DNA of 64,000 bases from Chlorobiaceae bacterium (GTDB lineage: Bacteria > Bacteroidota > Chlorobiia > Chlorobiales > Chlorobiaceae), in NCBI GenBank assembly GCA_012972835.1, contig JABDHK010000004.1, positions 89,530 through 153,529 of the forward strand, written 5' to 3'. The notes beneath the pieces were generated by a model. It had not been told where the DNA came from and ran no database searches. It saw only the letters and a list, made by a program, of their open reading frames with translations. How positions within the stretch are numbered: the first letter of the stretch is position 1; every line of letters starts with the position of its first letter. This document shows, piece after piece, positions 47,072 through 56,131 of the stretch. The translations under genes were made by a program, and so were the position numbers.

Positions 47072-49717
47072 TTATTCCTTCATTGTTTCAAACTTTTCTA
47101 ACAACCCGGGCTGCTTAAGCTCCCTGGCGAGGGATTGAATAATGCGTTTGGCATCCTCCTGTCTGCCTATATTTCGATATGCCCGTGCGAGAACATAAAA
47201 AAGCCGAGGATCGGATGCCAGCGAAGAACGGTAAGTCAGTTTTTCCAGATAGGTAATATACTGCGCTGCTTTCTGCTTTGCACCAAGCCGGACATAAAGA
47301 GCCACCACCGAACCGGCAAGTTCAGGATTCAAGGGATACTGCGCAGGAGGCAGAAGTTTGCCCGAGGTATCAAGCACCTGAAGCGCCAGCGTTCCCCGAC
47401 GGATATCCCTGAAGGAGCCTGATGCATCAGGTATCGCAAGAGTCGCTTCAGGATCAGCCGCCAGTTCCAGGGCAAGCCTGACAAACAAAGGAGTGTAGTT
47501 GCCGCAGAGCCTTCTTGAGGTTTCTTCAAGAAAGATCTGTGGATTATTGATATTTCTGTAACGATAAACATCCAGAAGGTTCTTGTAGAGGAGCGCTGGG
47601 TCAATATAGCTCATTGGATCAGCGCTTTTAAGTGGCACTACCTTGTAGACAAGCCCATCAAGACGCAGATAGCTCTCAAGACCGATCATGCTTTCAGGAT
47701 CAACCGTCAAAGCAAAATAAACCGGGCGTTGGGCAAAGTTATTCATGAGAATCTCATAAACAGCTATATCCTGAGGCCGAAAATAGCTCTGACCATTATA
47801 GGTCATTCCTGGTTTCAGCAACCATTGTATGCTGTCAACCGGTTGGGCAGGCAAAGAGTATCCATGAAGGCGTGACTCACGCACCAGATTTTGCCGCGCA
47901 ATAAACGAAGGAAGCACAGCATCAACCGAATCAATAGGCATGTAGGTAATACCTGCAAGCTCTCCGTCGCTCATGCTGAACGCAACAGGTTTTGCCCCCC
48001 TGGGTCGGGTATTTTTCAGCTGTTCGAGGTACCATCCGGTATTGGCGAGGCTCAGGTTGACCACACGAACATCGGTTCTGATGCCTGTGACCTCCTGAAG
48101 ATACCACAAAGGAAAGGTGTCGTTATCACCGTTGGTAAAAAGAATAGCATCTTTTTCACAACTCTGCAGCATATTCCAGGCCCAATCCCACGGTACATAG
48201 TTGCCAGACCTGTCGTGCACCCTATAGTTGACCTGCAGCATCCTCGCATTGATCAACAGCAAGCCGGCGGTAACTGTCAGCACAGCAAGAAGAAGTTGAT
48301 TCCTTTTGCCGGTAACCTTCAACCGCTCTCCAAGCCACTGCCAGATACTTTCAATTCCAATACCTATCCAGAGAGCAAAGGCAAAAAAACTGCCGACATA
48401 ACTGTAATCGCGCTCGCGCGGCTGAGGTTCGGTCTGGTTGAGATAGATCACAAGTGCTGCGCCGGTAAGTACAAACAGCGCAGAAACAACAAGCCCCATC
48501 TTCCATTGTCGCCGGAAATGTGAAATCGCTCCCGCAAAACCCACCAGAAAAGGAATGCCCCACAATACTGTCCAGTCGACACCGGCGCCTTCCATATCAT
48601 GCTCACGACCGATAAACTGCCAACCGAAATAGCGGAAGTACATCTTCTGCATCTGATAGGTTACAAAATAGTCGAGATCACTCGAGTACTGCTGGTAATA
48701 GTACTGGTGTACCGGCTCTGGTGACCAGCGCCGCGGCCAGAGTGGCATCTCCCCATATTGCTCACGGTTGACATAGGAGAAAAAAGCCTCCGGTGTGGAG
48801 GGATTGTTTTCGTTGAGGGGAGGCCCTGCCTGCGCACGAACATAGATCAGACTATAGGAGGTATAACCGATCATAATAAGAAAAAGCGACATGAATACGG
48901 TATTCAGCAACGCCATACGATGGGTGTGAGAGTACCACGTGCCATAAACAAGCAACCCGACAAGCAGAAAAAAGCCCCACCATGAGGTCAGATGAAGCAG
49001 CACTGGAAGGCCCCTTATAACGCCTATATATATTAGAAAAAAGAGTCCTACAGCCGCCAGAATAAACAGCGAGAAGGATTTAAGCGTGACCTCGTATTTT
49101 TTGACATAGTATACAAGCGCAACGGCAAAAATCGCAAGCAGACTGAGCAGATGTACCCCAATCGAAAGCCCTATCATATACATGACAAGCAGGAGCCAGC
49201 GTTCGTTACCAGGCTTGGGATCCTCTTCATACCAGCGAAGGATCATCCAGATAACCATGGCCGTAAAAAACGATGACGAGGCCCATACCCCGGCTTCAAC
49301 CGCGTTAAACCAGAAGCTGTCGGACAGGGCAAGTGCAAGGGCTCCAATACATGCACCACCATAAGCCGATACCTGTTCAGCATAAGTCCAGCTGTCAGGA
49401 TCGCTTTTTCGATAAAGGACAATAAGGCGTATCGTGATAAGGTAGGTGAGCATCACGGTTGCTGAACTTACCAGAGTACTGATCAGGTTAACACGTGCAC
49501 CAATATCACTGAAAAAAGGAATAATTGAAAAGAGGTGAGCAACCAGAAGAAAAAGCGGTGCTCCTGGAGGATGAGGAATCCCGAGAGTGTAGGCCGTAGC
49601 GATAGATTCCCCGCAATCCCAGAAAGAAAATGTGGGAGCCATGGTAAGGAGATATAAAATCACAGCAGTAAGAAAGAGAAGAGCTGCAAGCAAACGGTTA
49701 ATCTTCCGGTGTGTCAT
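47072..49717 (-). CDS. DUF2723 family membrane protein (O-mannosyltransferase-like)
   Basis: An 881-residue membrane protein. The first 500 residues have about ten hydrophobic segments and the DUF2723 signature near the start (TMAPTFSFWDCGESIATAYTLGIPHPPGAPLF). A soluble C-terminal half follows, with a TPR-like end (YITYLEKLTYRSSLASDPRLFYVLARAYRNIGRQEDA). The family resembles protein O-mannosyltransferases of the GT-C group and may glycosylate exported proteins. It is common in Chlorobi and Bacteroidetes. Confidence 0.88.
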   Translation of the reverse strand: MTHRKINRLLAALLFLTAVILYLLTMAPTFSFWDCGESIATAYTLGIPHPPGAPLFLLVAHLFSIIPFFSDIGARVNLISTLVSSATVMLTYLITIRLIVLYRKSDPDSWTYAEQVSAYGGACIGALALALSDSFWFNAVEAGVWASSSFFTAMVIWMILRWYEEDPKPGNERWLLLVMYMIGLSIGVHLLSLLAIFAVALVYYVKKYEVTLKSFSLFILAAVGLFFLIYIGVIRGLPVLLHLTSWWGFFLLVGLLVYGTWYSHTHRMALLNTVFMSLFLIMIGYTSYSLIYVRAQAGPPLNENNPSTPEAFFSYVNREQYGEMPLWPRRWSPEPVHQYYYQQYSSDLDYFVTYQMQKMYFRYFGWQFIGREHDMEGAGVDWTVLWGIPFLVGFAGAISHFRRQWKMGLVVSALFVLTGAALVIYLNQTEPQPRERDYSYVGSFFAFALWIGIGIESIWQWLGERLKVTGKRNQLLLAVLTVTAGLLLINARMLQVNYRVHDRSGNYVPWDWAWNMLQSCEKDAILFTNGDNDTFPLWYLQEVTGIRTDVRVVNLSLANTGWYLEQLKNTRPRGAKPVAFSMSDGELAGITYMPIDSVDAVLPSFIARQNLVRESRLHGYSLPAQPVDSIQWLLKPGMTYNGQSYFRPQDIAVYEILMNNFAQRPVYFALTVDPESMIGLESYLRLDGLVYKVVPLKSADPMSYIDPALLYKNLLDVYRYRNINNPQIFLEETSRRLCGNYTPLFVRLALELAADPEATLAIPDASGSFRDIRRGTLALQVLDTSGKLLPPAQYPLNPELAGSVVALYVRLGAKQKAAQYITYLEKLTYRSSLASDPRLFYVLARAYRNIGRQEDAKRIIQSLARELKQPGLLEKFETMKE

Positions 49718-49741
49718 AAATAAATCATTTCTATGGGCCTT

Positions 49742-50866
49742 TTAGCCGAAAATCAAATCCCCGGCAATAAGATCGGCAAACAAAAAACCTTTCTGTGTCA
49801 AGTAAAGAGTCCCTTCATGCTCTTCTATCCACCCTCTCTCTTCAAATCGGGCAATAGTCTGCGAAAGACGAAGTCCTAATTTATTTTCTTTTCTTAAAAA
49901 CTCAACATCAAGACCACTGTTTATTCGAAGTGAAAGAAAAACCTCTTCTGTAAACCGCTCCTCTGCCGAAAGCTCTTCACGAAATGCCACTGCACTCCCG
50001 GGATTTGCAATATATCGGGTCAGGCTTGAAACATTTGCACTGCGGATCTCCTGCCCTTCAGCAACAACAAAACTATGTGCAGAAGGACCAAATCCAAGGT
50101 AGTGCTCCCGCTTCCAGCTTGCCAGGTTATAGCGGGAATGGTGGCCCGGCAGACAGAAGTTCGATACCTCATAATGAGTATACCCCTGAATCGTCAGCTC
50201 ACCGAGAGCGTGTTCATAGAGGGAAGCCTGCAGAGCATCATCCGGTACAGTAACCGCTCCACAAACGACATTACGGTGAAGCCGGGTCTTCGGCTCAACC
50301 GAGAGCATATAAACCGACAGATGCTGAGGTTGCAACTCAACAGCTGCCTGAAGATCCGCTTTCCAGAGAGGAAGCTGCTCATCGGGAACACCGCAGATAA
50401 GGTCAACACTTACCGACTTAAATTTCTGGAGCGCACTGGCTGTTACCTGCTGTGATTCCAATGCACTATGATCCCTGCCGAGCGCACGCAATTTTTCCGG
50501 TGTGAAGGACTGAACACCAAGGCTCAGCCTCGTTATCCCCGCAGCCCGGAGTTCATCCATGGCATTACCACCAAGATCTTCGGGGTTTGCCTCAAGTGCT
50601 ATCTCAATATCGGGCGCAAAGGTGCACATTGAGGCTATCTCATCGAGCCATTCGGCAAGATAGCGCTCAGGAACCATTGATGGAGTGCCGCCTCCGAAAT
50701 GAATAGCGCTGATCGTTTGTCCTTTCCATTCAGACAACCGGGATGCGGTTTCAATGGAAAGAGCTTTAAAAAATTCACTGATATGATCCCTTCGTGTAAC
50801 CAGATAAAAATCACAGTAGCTGCAGCGGGTTTTGCAGAACGGAATATGCACATATAGAGTCAGCAT
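49742..50866 (-). CDS. hemW: HemW, haem chaperone (coproporphyrinogen oxidase-like)
   Basis: A radical SAM protein of about 374 residues. LTLYVHIPFCKTRCSYCDFY carries the CxxxCxxC cluster near residues 10-17. IHFGGGTPS and LGVQSF follow, as in HemN/HemW. A short C-terminal HemW-type domain is present (SLRINSGLDVEFL). The missing HemN N-terminal extension favours HemW, a haem-inserting chaperone, over a coproporphyrinogen III dehydrogenase. ATG 50866 is preferred over 50875. Confidence 0.9.
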   Translation of the reverse strand: MLTLYVHIPFCKTRCSYCDFYLVTRRDHISEFFKALSIETASRLSEWKGQTISAIHFGGGTPSMVPERYLAEWLDEIASMCTFAPDIEIALEANPEDLGGNAMDELRAAGITRLSLGVQSFTPEKLRALGRDHSALESQQVTASALQKFKSVSVDLICGVPDEQLPLWKADLQAAVELQPQHLSVYMLSVEPKTRLHRNVVCGAVTVPDDALQASLYEHALGELTIQGYTHYEVSNFCLPGHHSRYNLASWKREHYLGFGPSAHSFVVAEGQEIRSANVSSLTRYIANPGSAVAFREELSAEERFTEEVFLSLRINSGLDVEFLRKENKLGLRLSQTIARFEERGWIEEHEGTLYLTQKGFLFADLIAGDLIFG

Positions 50867-50902
50867 GGCGTGCAAAAGCTGACAGAGAAGAGTGGATTAC
50901 CA

Positions 50903-51490
50903 TCAGGCAAAGGCAAGAATATACTCCGTTACGGCTTTATAGAGATCATCAGCGACAAACTCGGGAATGATGTTGCGCTTCAGACAAAGCTCTTCCTCAT
51001 TGTGACCTGTCCTTACCAGCACCGACCTGAGTCCGGCACGCTTACCGCACTCCACATCAAGCGTTTTATCGCCGACAAAAAAGGATGCACCTCTATCAAC
51101 AACAAGCCCTTCAGCCAGAAACTCTTCAATCGCCCGCTCAACCATACCCGTTGCCGGCTTCCGAAACTCTATGAAACGATCGTACTCAGGATGGGGATAT
51201 TCAGGATGGTAAGGGCAGTAATAGCATCGGTCATAACCGGCACTCTTGGGCGAAAGGAGTTCGTTAAGATAGTGATTCACCTCTTCAACCTGCTCGACGG
51301 TAGCAATACCTCTGGCAATACCTGCCTGATTGGTTACAATAACAATCCAAAACCCGGCGCTTTTAGCCAGTGCAATAGCCTCATCTGCACGATCAATCAG
51401 AAGAAGCTGTTCTTTGGTAAAAATATATGAACCGGTATCCTGATTGATCGTACCGTCCCGATCAAGAAAAAGAACCTTTATAGTCCGCAC
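50903..51490 (-). CDS. gmhB: D,D-heptose 1,7-bisphosphate 7-phosphatase type HAD (GmhB)
   Basis: A 195-residue HAD phosphatase. Motif I is VLFLDRDGTIN with both Asp residues. The zinc loop region is CYYCPYHPEYPHPEYDRF and the third motif is FVGDKTLDV. GmhB removes a phosphate in ADP-heptose synthesis for lipopolysaccharide. The expected second Cys pair before RKP is missing (EFRKP), so zinc binding may differ. The start is GTG 51490 with GGGAGG 4 bases upstream. Confidence 0.87.
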   Translation of the reverse strand: MRTIKVLFLDRDGTINQDTGSYIFTKEQLLLIDRADEAIALAKSAGFWIVIVTNQAGIARGIATVEQVEEVNHYLNELLSPKSAGYDRCYYCPYHPEYPHPEYDRFIEFRKPATGMVERAIEEFLAEGLVVDRGASFFVGDKTLDVECGKRAGLRSVLVRTGHNEEELCLKRNIIPEFVADDLYKAVTEYILAFA

Positions 51491-51499
51491 TGGCCTCCC

Positions 51500-52969
51500 T
51501 TATTTTTCAAGAAGTTGACGGTACAGGTGGTCATACTCTTCGGCTGAGTTTTTCCATGTAAAGTCCCTGTTCATGGCTGTAGTAACAATCTGCTCCCAGC
51601 TCTCCTCATCATGAAAACATTCAATTGCCTCAGTGAGCTTGCCAACAAGAGAGTCACCGGTATATTCGTGAAAAATAAATCCTGAGCCTCTCTCTTCAGA
51701 AAAATCATCTATCGTTTCAACAATCCCACCTCCGGCATAAGCAACAGGTATAGTTCCGTAGTTCATGGCAAACATCTGAATCATCCCGCACGACTCAATC
51801 ATGCCCGGCATAAGCAGAATATCCAGCCCCGCTATGGCAAGGTGAAAAAAAGAGTCTGAATATTCAACATGCAGGCTCACCTGCTCGGGATGTTCAGCAG
51901 CAAAATCCTGAAACAGTTTTTCGTATTTTTTATCACCTGAACCGCTGATCACAAGTTGAATATCAAGGGCGGCAAGATGCTCAAGACTTTGAAGCAGCAA
52001 CTCCGCTCCCTGAAATTCATCAAAATTGGCAATAACACCAACCAAAGGCACACCCTCTCGATACGGCAGACCTGCATCCTCAAGCAATGCCTTTTTGTTG
52101 TCAAGCTTGCCATCCATGTTTTCAATACCGTACCGCTTTTTTATAAGCTTGTCAGTCGAAGGGTTCCACTGCCGGGAATCGATGCCATTGAGAATACCGT
52201 AAAATTTTGCCTGGTGCTCCTCAAGAACCGGGCCAAGTCCGAAGGTCTGCGGACCATCGAGTACAATCTCCTCCGCATAACGTTTCGACGTCGTCGTAAA
52301 CAGGTCAACATGTTCGACACCGGTATAGAGCATATTCACCTCGTCATGAGTACGATGCAACCCGGCGCATACCTCCTCGGGAAGAAGTTTCTGAAATGAC
52401 TTATAGGGTACAATACCCTGACGGTAAATATTGTGAATGGTAAGAACCGTTTTTATGTCCTTGAAAAACTCATGCGAAGCATAAAGAGTTTTCAAAAGAA
52501 GAGGAATAAGACCGGCATACCAGTCATGGCAATGAATAATATCGGGTTTCCAACCTAGTCGCAACAGAGTCTCCAGAACACCGATATTGAAAAAAACAAT
52601 CTTGTCGGCACTTCCCTTCTGATCGGTTCCACTGTTCAGGTCGGTAAAAAGACCGTTACGCTTGAAATATTTCTCGTTATACAGAAAATAGGTCTGAATC
52701 TTGCTTGATGGCAAAGCGGTAACCTTGACGTTCAGCAGGTCAACTTTCTCCTTGAGATGAACTTCAATGTCAGACAAACGCAAAACATCATGCAACCGAA
52801 ACTTACGGTCATTTATGGTGCCATATTTTGGCATCATTATACGTGCCTCAAATCCTTCTTCCTCGATAGCTTGGGGGAATGATGCCATAAAATCAGCAAG
52901 CGCGCTGATTCTTATAAAAGGAGAAACTTCACCGGAGACATAAAGAACTTTAATATTTCGTCTGGCCAT
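51500..52969 (-). CDS. glgA: Glycogen synthase (GT5)
   Basis: A 489-residue GT5 enzyme that adds glucose from ADP-glucose to glycogen. It starts IKVLYVSGEVSPF, and the C-terminal donor site has ESCGMIQMFAMNYGTIPVAYAGGG with the retained Glu. The usual KxGGL ADP-glucose motif near the N-terminus is replaced by RISAL at residues 20-24. HCHDWYAGLIPLLLK is intact. It is the first gene of the minus-strand run, with its promoter in the 127-base gap facing the lipoprotein gene. Confidence 0.9.
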   Translation of the reverse strand: MARRNIKVLYVSGEVSPFIRISALADFMASFPQAIEEEGFEARIMMPKYGTINDRKFRLHDVLRLSDIEVHLKEKVDLLNVKVTALPSSKIQTYFLYNEKYFKRNGLFTDLNSGTDQKGSADKIVFFNIGVLETLLRLGWKPDIIHCHDWYAGLIPLLLKTLYASHEFFKDIKTVLTIHNIYRQGIVPYKSFQKLLPEEVCAGLHRTHDEVNMLYTGVEHVDLFTTTSKRYAEEIVLDGPQTFGLGPVLEEHQAKFYGILNGIDSRQWNPSTDKLIKKRYGIENMDGKLDNKKALLEDAGLPYREGVPLVGVIANFDEFQGAELLLQSLEHLAALDIQLVISGSGDKKYEKLFQDFAAEHPEQVSLHVEYSDSFFHLAIAGLDILLMPGMIESCGMIQMFAMNYGTIPVAYAGGGIVETIDDFSEERGSGFIFHEYTGDSLVGKLTEAIECFHDEESWEQIVTTAMNRDFTWKNSAEEYDHLYRQLLEK

Positions 52970-53096
52970 CTATATCACAATCAATCTATAATTTTTCACG
53001 AAAAACTTTCATAGAACTAGTTTAGTTTTTAATTTACGAATTTTCACAGACAGATACAATCAAGCCTCTTTTACCAGAGAACTGAAGGAAATTTTC

Positions 53097-54827
53097 ATGC
53101 AGAGCAGCTCCAGAATCATGAAGATCTTCTTTCTTCTCCTCTTATGGCTTTCCGGAGGTTGCGCTTCCGATCGTCCGCCTACAGGTGGTCCTCTCGATAC
53201 TGCTCCACTGCAGGTAGTTTTTTCCAATCCTGCACCATCAGCCACCAACATATCCACCGAGATAATCCACCTGACCTTCAGTCATTACATTTCTGGACGA
53301 CAACTGCTCAATGCACTTCACTTTTCACCCTCGATCGGCGACTACGATATTGCCGTGAGCGGAAATGATGTTGACATTAAAATCCACAAACCTCTTAAAA
53401 AAAACCAGACCTACGTCATCACTCTCGACAAAAATCTTAGGGACTACCGTGGCCGCACCTTCACGGGCGCTTATACCCTGGCTTTTTCCACCGGGGCAGT
53501 TATCGATACCGGAATAATCAGCGGAAAGGTCATTAACCAAGACTTTGCATCGGCCACAAATGCCTTGCTCCTCGCCTTTTCCGAACACCCTAACTTCTCT
53601 GCAACAGAAAACCTGCTGACAAAAGAGCCTGACTACCTCATACAGGCAAACGCCTCCGGGGCCTTCTCTTTCAACAACATCGCCCCTGGATCGTATAGAA
53701 TTATTGCCGTTAACGACCGCAACAATGACCTGCGCTACAACTACAAGAAAGAAGAAATAGGCTTGACCAACGCTTCAGTTGTATCCGCAGGATCTACCAA
53801 TCTGATGTTACGCCTTGACGGCATCTACAGCAATACCAATGGGCTTATATCCTGCGCCCCCCTTGAACAGCAGATGCTTGAAATCAAATTTGGCCATCCG
53901 ATAAACACCACCTCATTCAACCCTGAAAAGCTTGAAATACGTCACGCTGTAACGCACACACTGATTCCCGTAGTTACCTGGTTCAGTAAAAGCCGCTCAC
54001 TCTATGAGAAAGAATTTATTGTTGTGACCGACAGGCTCCAGCCTGATCAGCCCTATCTGGTCAGCTACTCCTCCAATGAAGAGAAGGGGAAAAAACCAGC
54101 CATATCATTCTACGGCTCATCCCGGGCCTCAGGGCATCGCCCGCTGTCAATCACCATCATGCCTGAAAACAGGAGTGAACCAGCATACCTTGACCTGGCA
54201 TGGCCCTCTCTCGGCAAGGTTGTCATGATAAACTTGTCATCTCCACTCCCTGAAACCGCACTGAAAGAGGCAATAACCCTTTCTGAATCAGCAACCATTG
54301 CTCGAGGCAATCTTAATTTTTCATTGATAAAAATTGATCCCCGCACCTTTGCCCTGAAGCCAGCCAAGGGTTTTCAGCCAGGTCGTTCCTACAAGGTCAT
54401 TGTCAACCCCGCAACCATTGCAGGCACAACCGACAAACCAGATAAAGCAAAGCCCTCACTGTCGCAATTCCGGACGGCCGAGAAAAAAGAGTACGGAACC
54501 ATTTCCGGAAAAGGCCATGCTTCAGCAAAGTACGTGGTTATTGAGGCAAAAGTGTCAGGCACGGCATCAACCTACAGCACCACAGTACTCTGTGACCGGA
54601 ACGGAACCTTTCACTTCACATTCCCGGAACTACCTCCCGGCAACTATACCCTGAGCGCATTTATACCATCCGGCATTAAACCGCCACTTCCATTCCAGCA
54701 ATGGGATCCAGGATCAATCGAACCCTATAAACCCGCTGAACCATTCGGATTTTATCCTGAACCAGTAAAAGTACGGACAGGATGGACAACCGAACAGATA
54801 GATATTCAGATCATAAAATCCCGATAG
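53097..54827 (+). CDS. Ig-like domain lipoprotein
   Basis: A 576-residue lipoprotein. The signal MKIFFLLLLWLSGGC ends in a lipobox Cys (about residue 22). The next 110 residues are a Big_5/SbsA Ig-like domain (VFSNPAPSATNISTEIIHLTFSHYI to YTLAFSTG). A middle region has carboxypeptidase-regulatory-like features (ASGAFSFNNIAPGSYRIIAVND), and another such repeat is near the C-terminus. It is anchored at the outer membrane or periplasmic side, with an unknown role. ATG 53097 has AAGGAAA upstream. bchJ follows 40 bases after the stop. Confidence 0.82.
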   Translation: MQSSSRIMKIFFLLLLWLSGGCASDRPPTGGPLDTAPLQVVFSNPAPSATNISTEIIHLTFSHYISGRQLLNALHFSPSIGDYDIAVSGNDVDIKIHKPLKKNQTYVITLDKNLRDYRGRTFTGAYTLAFSTGAVIDTGIISGKVINQDFASATNALLLAFSEHPNFSATENLLTKEPDYLIQANASGAFSFNNIAPGSYRIIAVNDRNNDLRYNYKKEEIGLTNASVVSAGSTNLMLRLDGIYSNTNGLISCAPLEQQMLEIKFGHPINTTSFNPEKLEIRHAVTHTLIPVVTWFSKSRSLYEKEFIVVTDRLQPDQPYLVSYSSNEEKGKKPAISFYGSSRASGHRPLSITIMPENRSEPAYLDLAWPSLGKVVMINLSSPLPETALKEAITLSESATIARGNLNFSLIKIDPRTFALKPAKGFQPGRSYKVIVNPATIAGTTDKPDKAKPSLSQFRTAEKKEYGTISGKGHASAKYVVIEAKVSGTASTYSTTVLCDRNGTFHFTFPELPPGNYTLSAFIPSGIKPPLPFQQWDPGSIEPYKPAEPFGFYPEPVKVRTGWTTEQIDIQIIKSR

Positions 54828-54867
54828 CAGGAATTTTCAACGATAAATAAACAGATTTATTTCCACG

Positions 54868-55440
54868 ATGAACACACCTTCAAAAATAGGACCTAATTCC
54901 ATTATCCAGACCGTCGCTGCTCTCGACGCCAAATACGGTAAAACAAAAGCTGAAGCCATCCTGAAAAAAATTGGCCAGGGGCACTTCATTGGAAACCTGC
55001 CGAAAGAGATGATTGAAGAATCAAAATTTCACGCAATGGTCATCTCACTGCAAAAAGAGATCGGTGACACAGCAACAGCAGGCATTCTCAAAGATTCCGG
55101 AGAACGTACCGCCCGATACCTTCTCAAAGTTCGTATTCCCGGCATCTTCCAGAAACTGGTGAAACTCCTGCCAAGTCGGCTGGCATTCAAGCTCTTCCTC
55201 TTCGCCATCAGCAAAAATGCATGGACCTTTGCCGGCAGTGGTAAATTCAGCTACACCATGAGCCGCCCACCCGAAATCACCGTCATAGTAACCTATCCCA
55301 CCCATCCAGTTGTCGGCAACTTCTACCTCGGTACCTTCACCGCCCTCCTCCAGGAACTGGTCAACCCGAAAACAAAGATTAAGGCAGACATTCGGCAGGA
55401 AAACAAAACTATCAGGTGCAAATACCGCTGCGAGATTTGA
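54868..55440 (+). CDS. bchJ: BchJ (4-vinyl reductase domain protein)
   Basis: A 190-residue V4R/4VR-domain protein that I recognise as BchJ by DSGERTARYLLKVRIP and LFLFAISKNAWTFAGSGKFSYTM. It was first named as the 8-vinyl reductase, but in C. tepidum another enzyme was shown to do that reaction, and BchJ is thought to bind or channel a tetrapyrrole intermediate. It lies 40 bases after the Ig-like lipoprotein gene. Its stop is followed directly by the palindrome that begins the accessory cassette. Confidence 0.82.
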   Translation: MNTPSKIGPNSIIQTVAALDAKYGKTKAEAILKKIGQGHFIGNLPKEMIEESKFHAMVISLQKEIGDTATAGILKDSGERTARYLLKVRIPGIFQKLVKLLPSRLAFKLFLFAISKNAWTFAGSGKFSYTMSRPPEITVIVTYPTHPVVGNFYLGTFTALLQELVNPKTKIKADIRQENKTIRCKYRCEI

Positions 55441-55467
55441 GGAGACTGAAAGAGTATAGGTACTATG

Positions 55468-55490
55468 GGTCTTATAGAACATATAAGACC
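55468..55490. repeat. Palindrome at the left border of the 4HB/ATPase cassette
   Basis: Two perfect 9-bp arms, GGTCTTATA and TATAAGACC, are separated by 5 bases. It lies between bchJ and the end of the four-helix-bundle gene. A related 9-5-9 palindrome ends the cassette at 58126. Confidence 0.75.
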
Positions 55491-55521
55491 TTTAAAAAAT
55501 AAATCCGGCAGCGGCTTAAAA

Positions 55522-56094
55522 CTACTCGTTTTTTTGTTGTTCCCTTGACTGCAGACGTGCGCAGGTCATTCGTTCCCGAATACCTCCTTCTTTCAGAAAA
55601 TCCTCTTCCAGCTTTCGAATTTGATGATCGAGCAGGTAGTTTGTCTGATGAATGAGGCAAACAGCAATGTTGGCTACTACTCCTGCAGAACGGGTTTCAA
55701 CAAACTCCCGGTAGCTCTCGTAAGTGACATGGGCCTGACTTCCAAGTTTTCTGACATATTGCGCTTCCTCGGAATTCTTTTCCCAAATGGGGCTATCCCG
55801 AACTCTCAAAAAATCAAGGTAATCTTCAAGAAGCTCTTCCTGGCTGGCACGCGCCACGTTGGTCAGCTTGATTTCGGTCTCCCTTGATGTCCCCGAGGCT
55901 TTGCTTCCTTCAACCATATTCTGTTTGCCTGAACGTGCAGCCTGAACCATCTGGTCAATTGTACGGTCTCCCCGATTGAGAAAACGCTGGCAAAAACGGA
56001 ACGTAAGGTCATAAACAATTACAGCTTTCTGATAAGAGAGCAGCTCCCGATAGTTGCCGTAAGGTGGAATAAAACCGTGGTTTGTTTTTTGCAT
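55522..56094 (-). CDS. Four-helix-bundle suffix-domain protein (S23/TIGR02436-like)
   Basis: A 190-residue, mostly helical protein. LLSYQKAVIVYDLTFRFC and QMVQAARSGKQNMVEGS are the four-helix-bundle pattern of the S23-type/Avd-related group. A C-terminal extension, GIRERMTCARLQSR, carries the 'suffix' as I know it from this subfamily. Such proteins are often found between repeats in diverse bacteria and have no clear function. Its ATG lies at the edge of four tandem GGTCTTATA-like units, and it sits downstream of the ATPase gene on the same strand. Confidence 0.82.
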   Translation of the reverse strand: MQKTNHGFIPPYGNYRELLSYQKAVIVYDLTFRFCQRFLNRGDRTIDQMVQAARSGKQNMVEGSKASGTSRETEIKLTNVARASQEELLEDYLDFLRVRDSPIWEKNSEEAQYVRKLGSQAHVTYESYREFVETRSAGVVANIAVCLIHQTNYLLDHQIRKLEEDFLKEGGIRERMTCARLQSREQQKNE

Positions 56095-56095
56095 A

Positions 56096-56131
56096 GGTCT
56101 TATGGGGTCTTATAGGTCATAGAGGACTTAT
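56096..56131. repeat. Tandem GGTCTTATA-like units between the cassette genes
   Basis: Four units spaced 9-10 bases apart (56096, 56106, 56115 and 56124; GGTCTTAT, GGTCTTAT, GGTCAT, GGACTTAT) lie at the junction of the two genes and overlap the 3' end of the ATPase gene. They share the arm sequence of the border palindromes. Confidence 0.7.
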
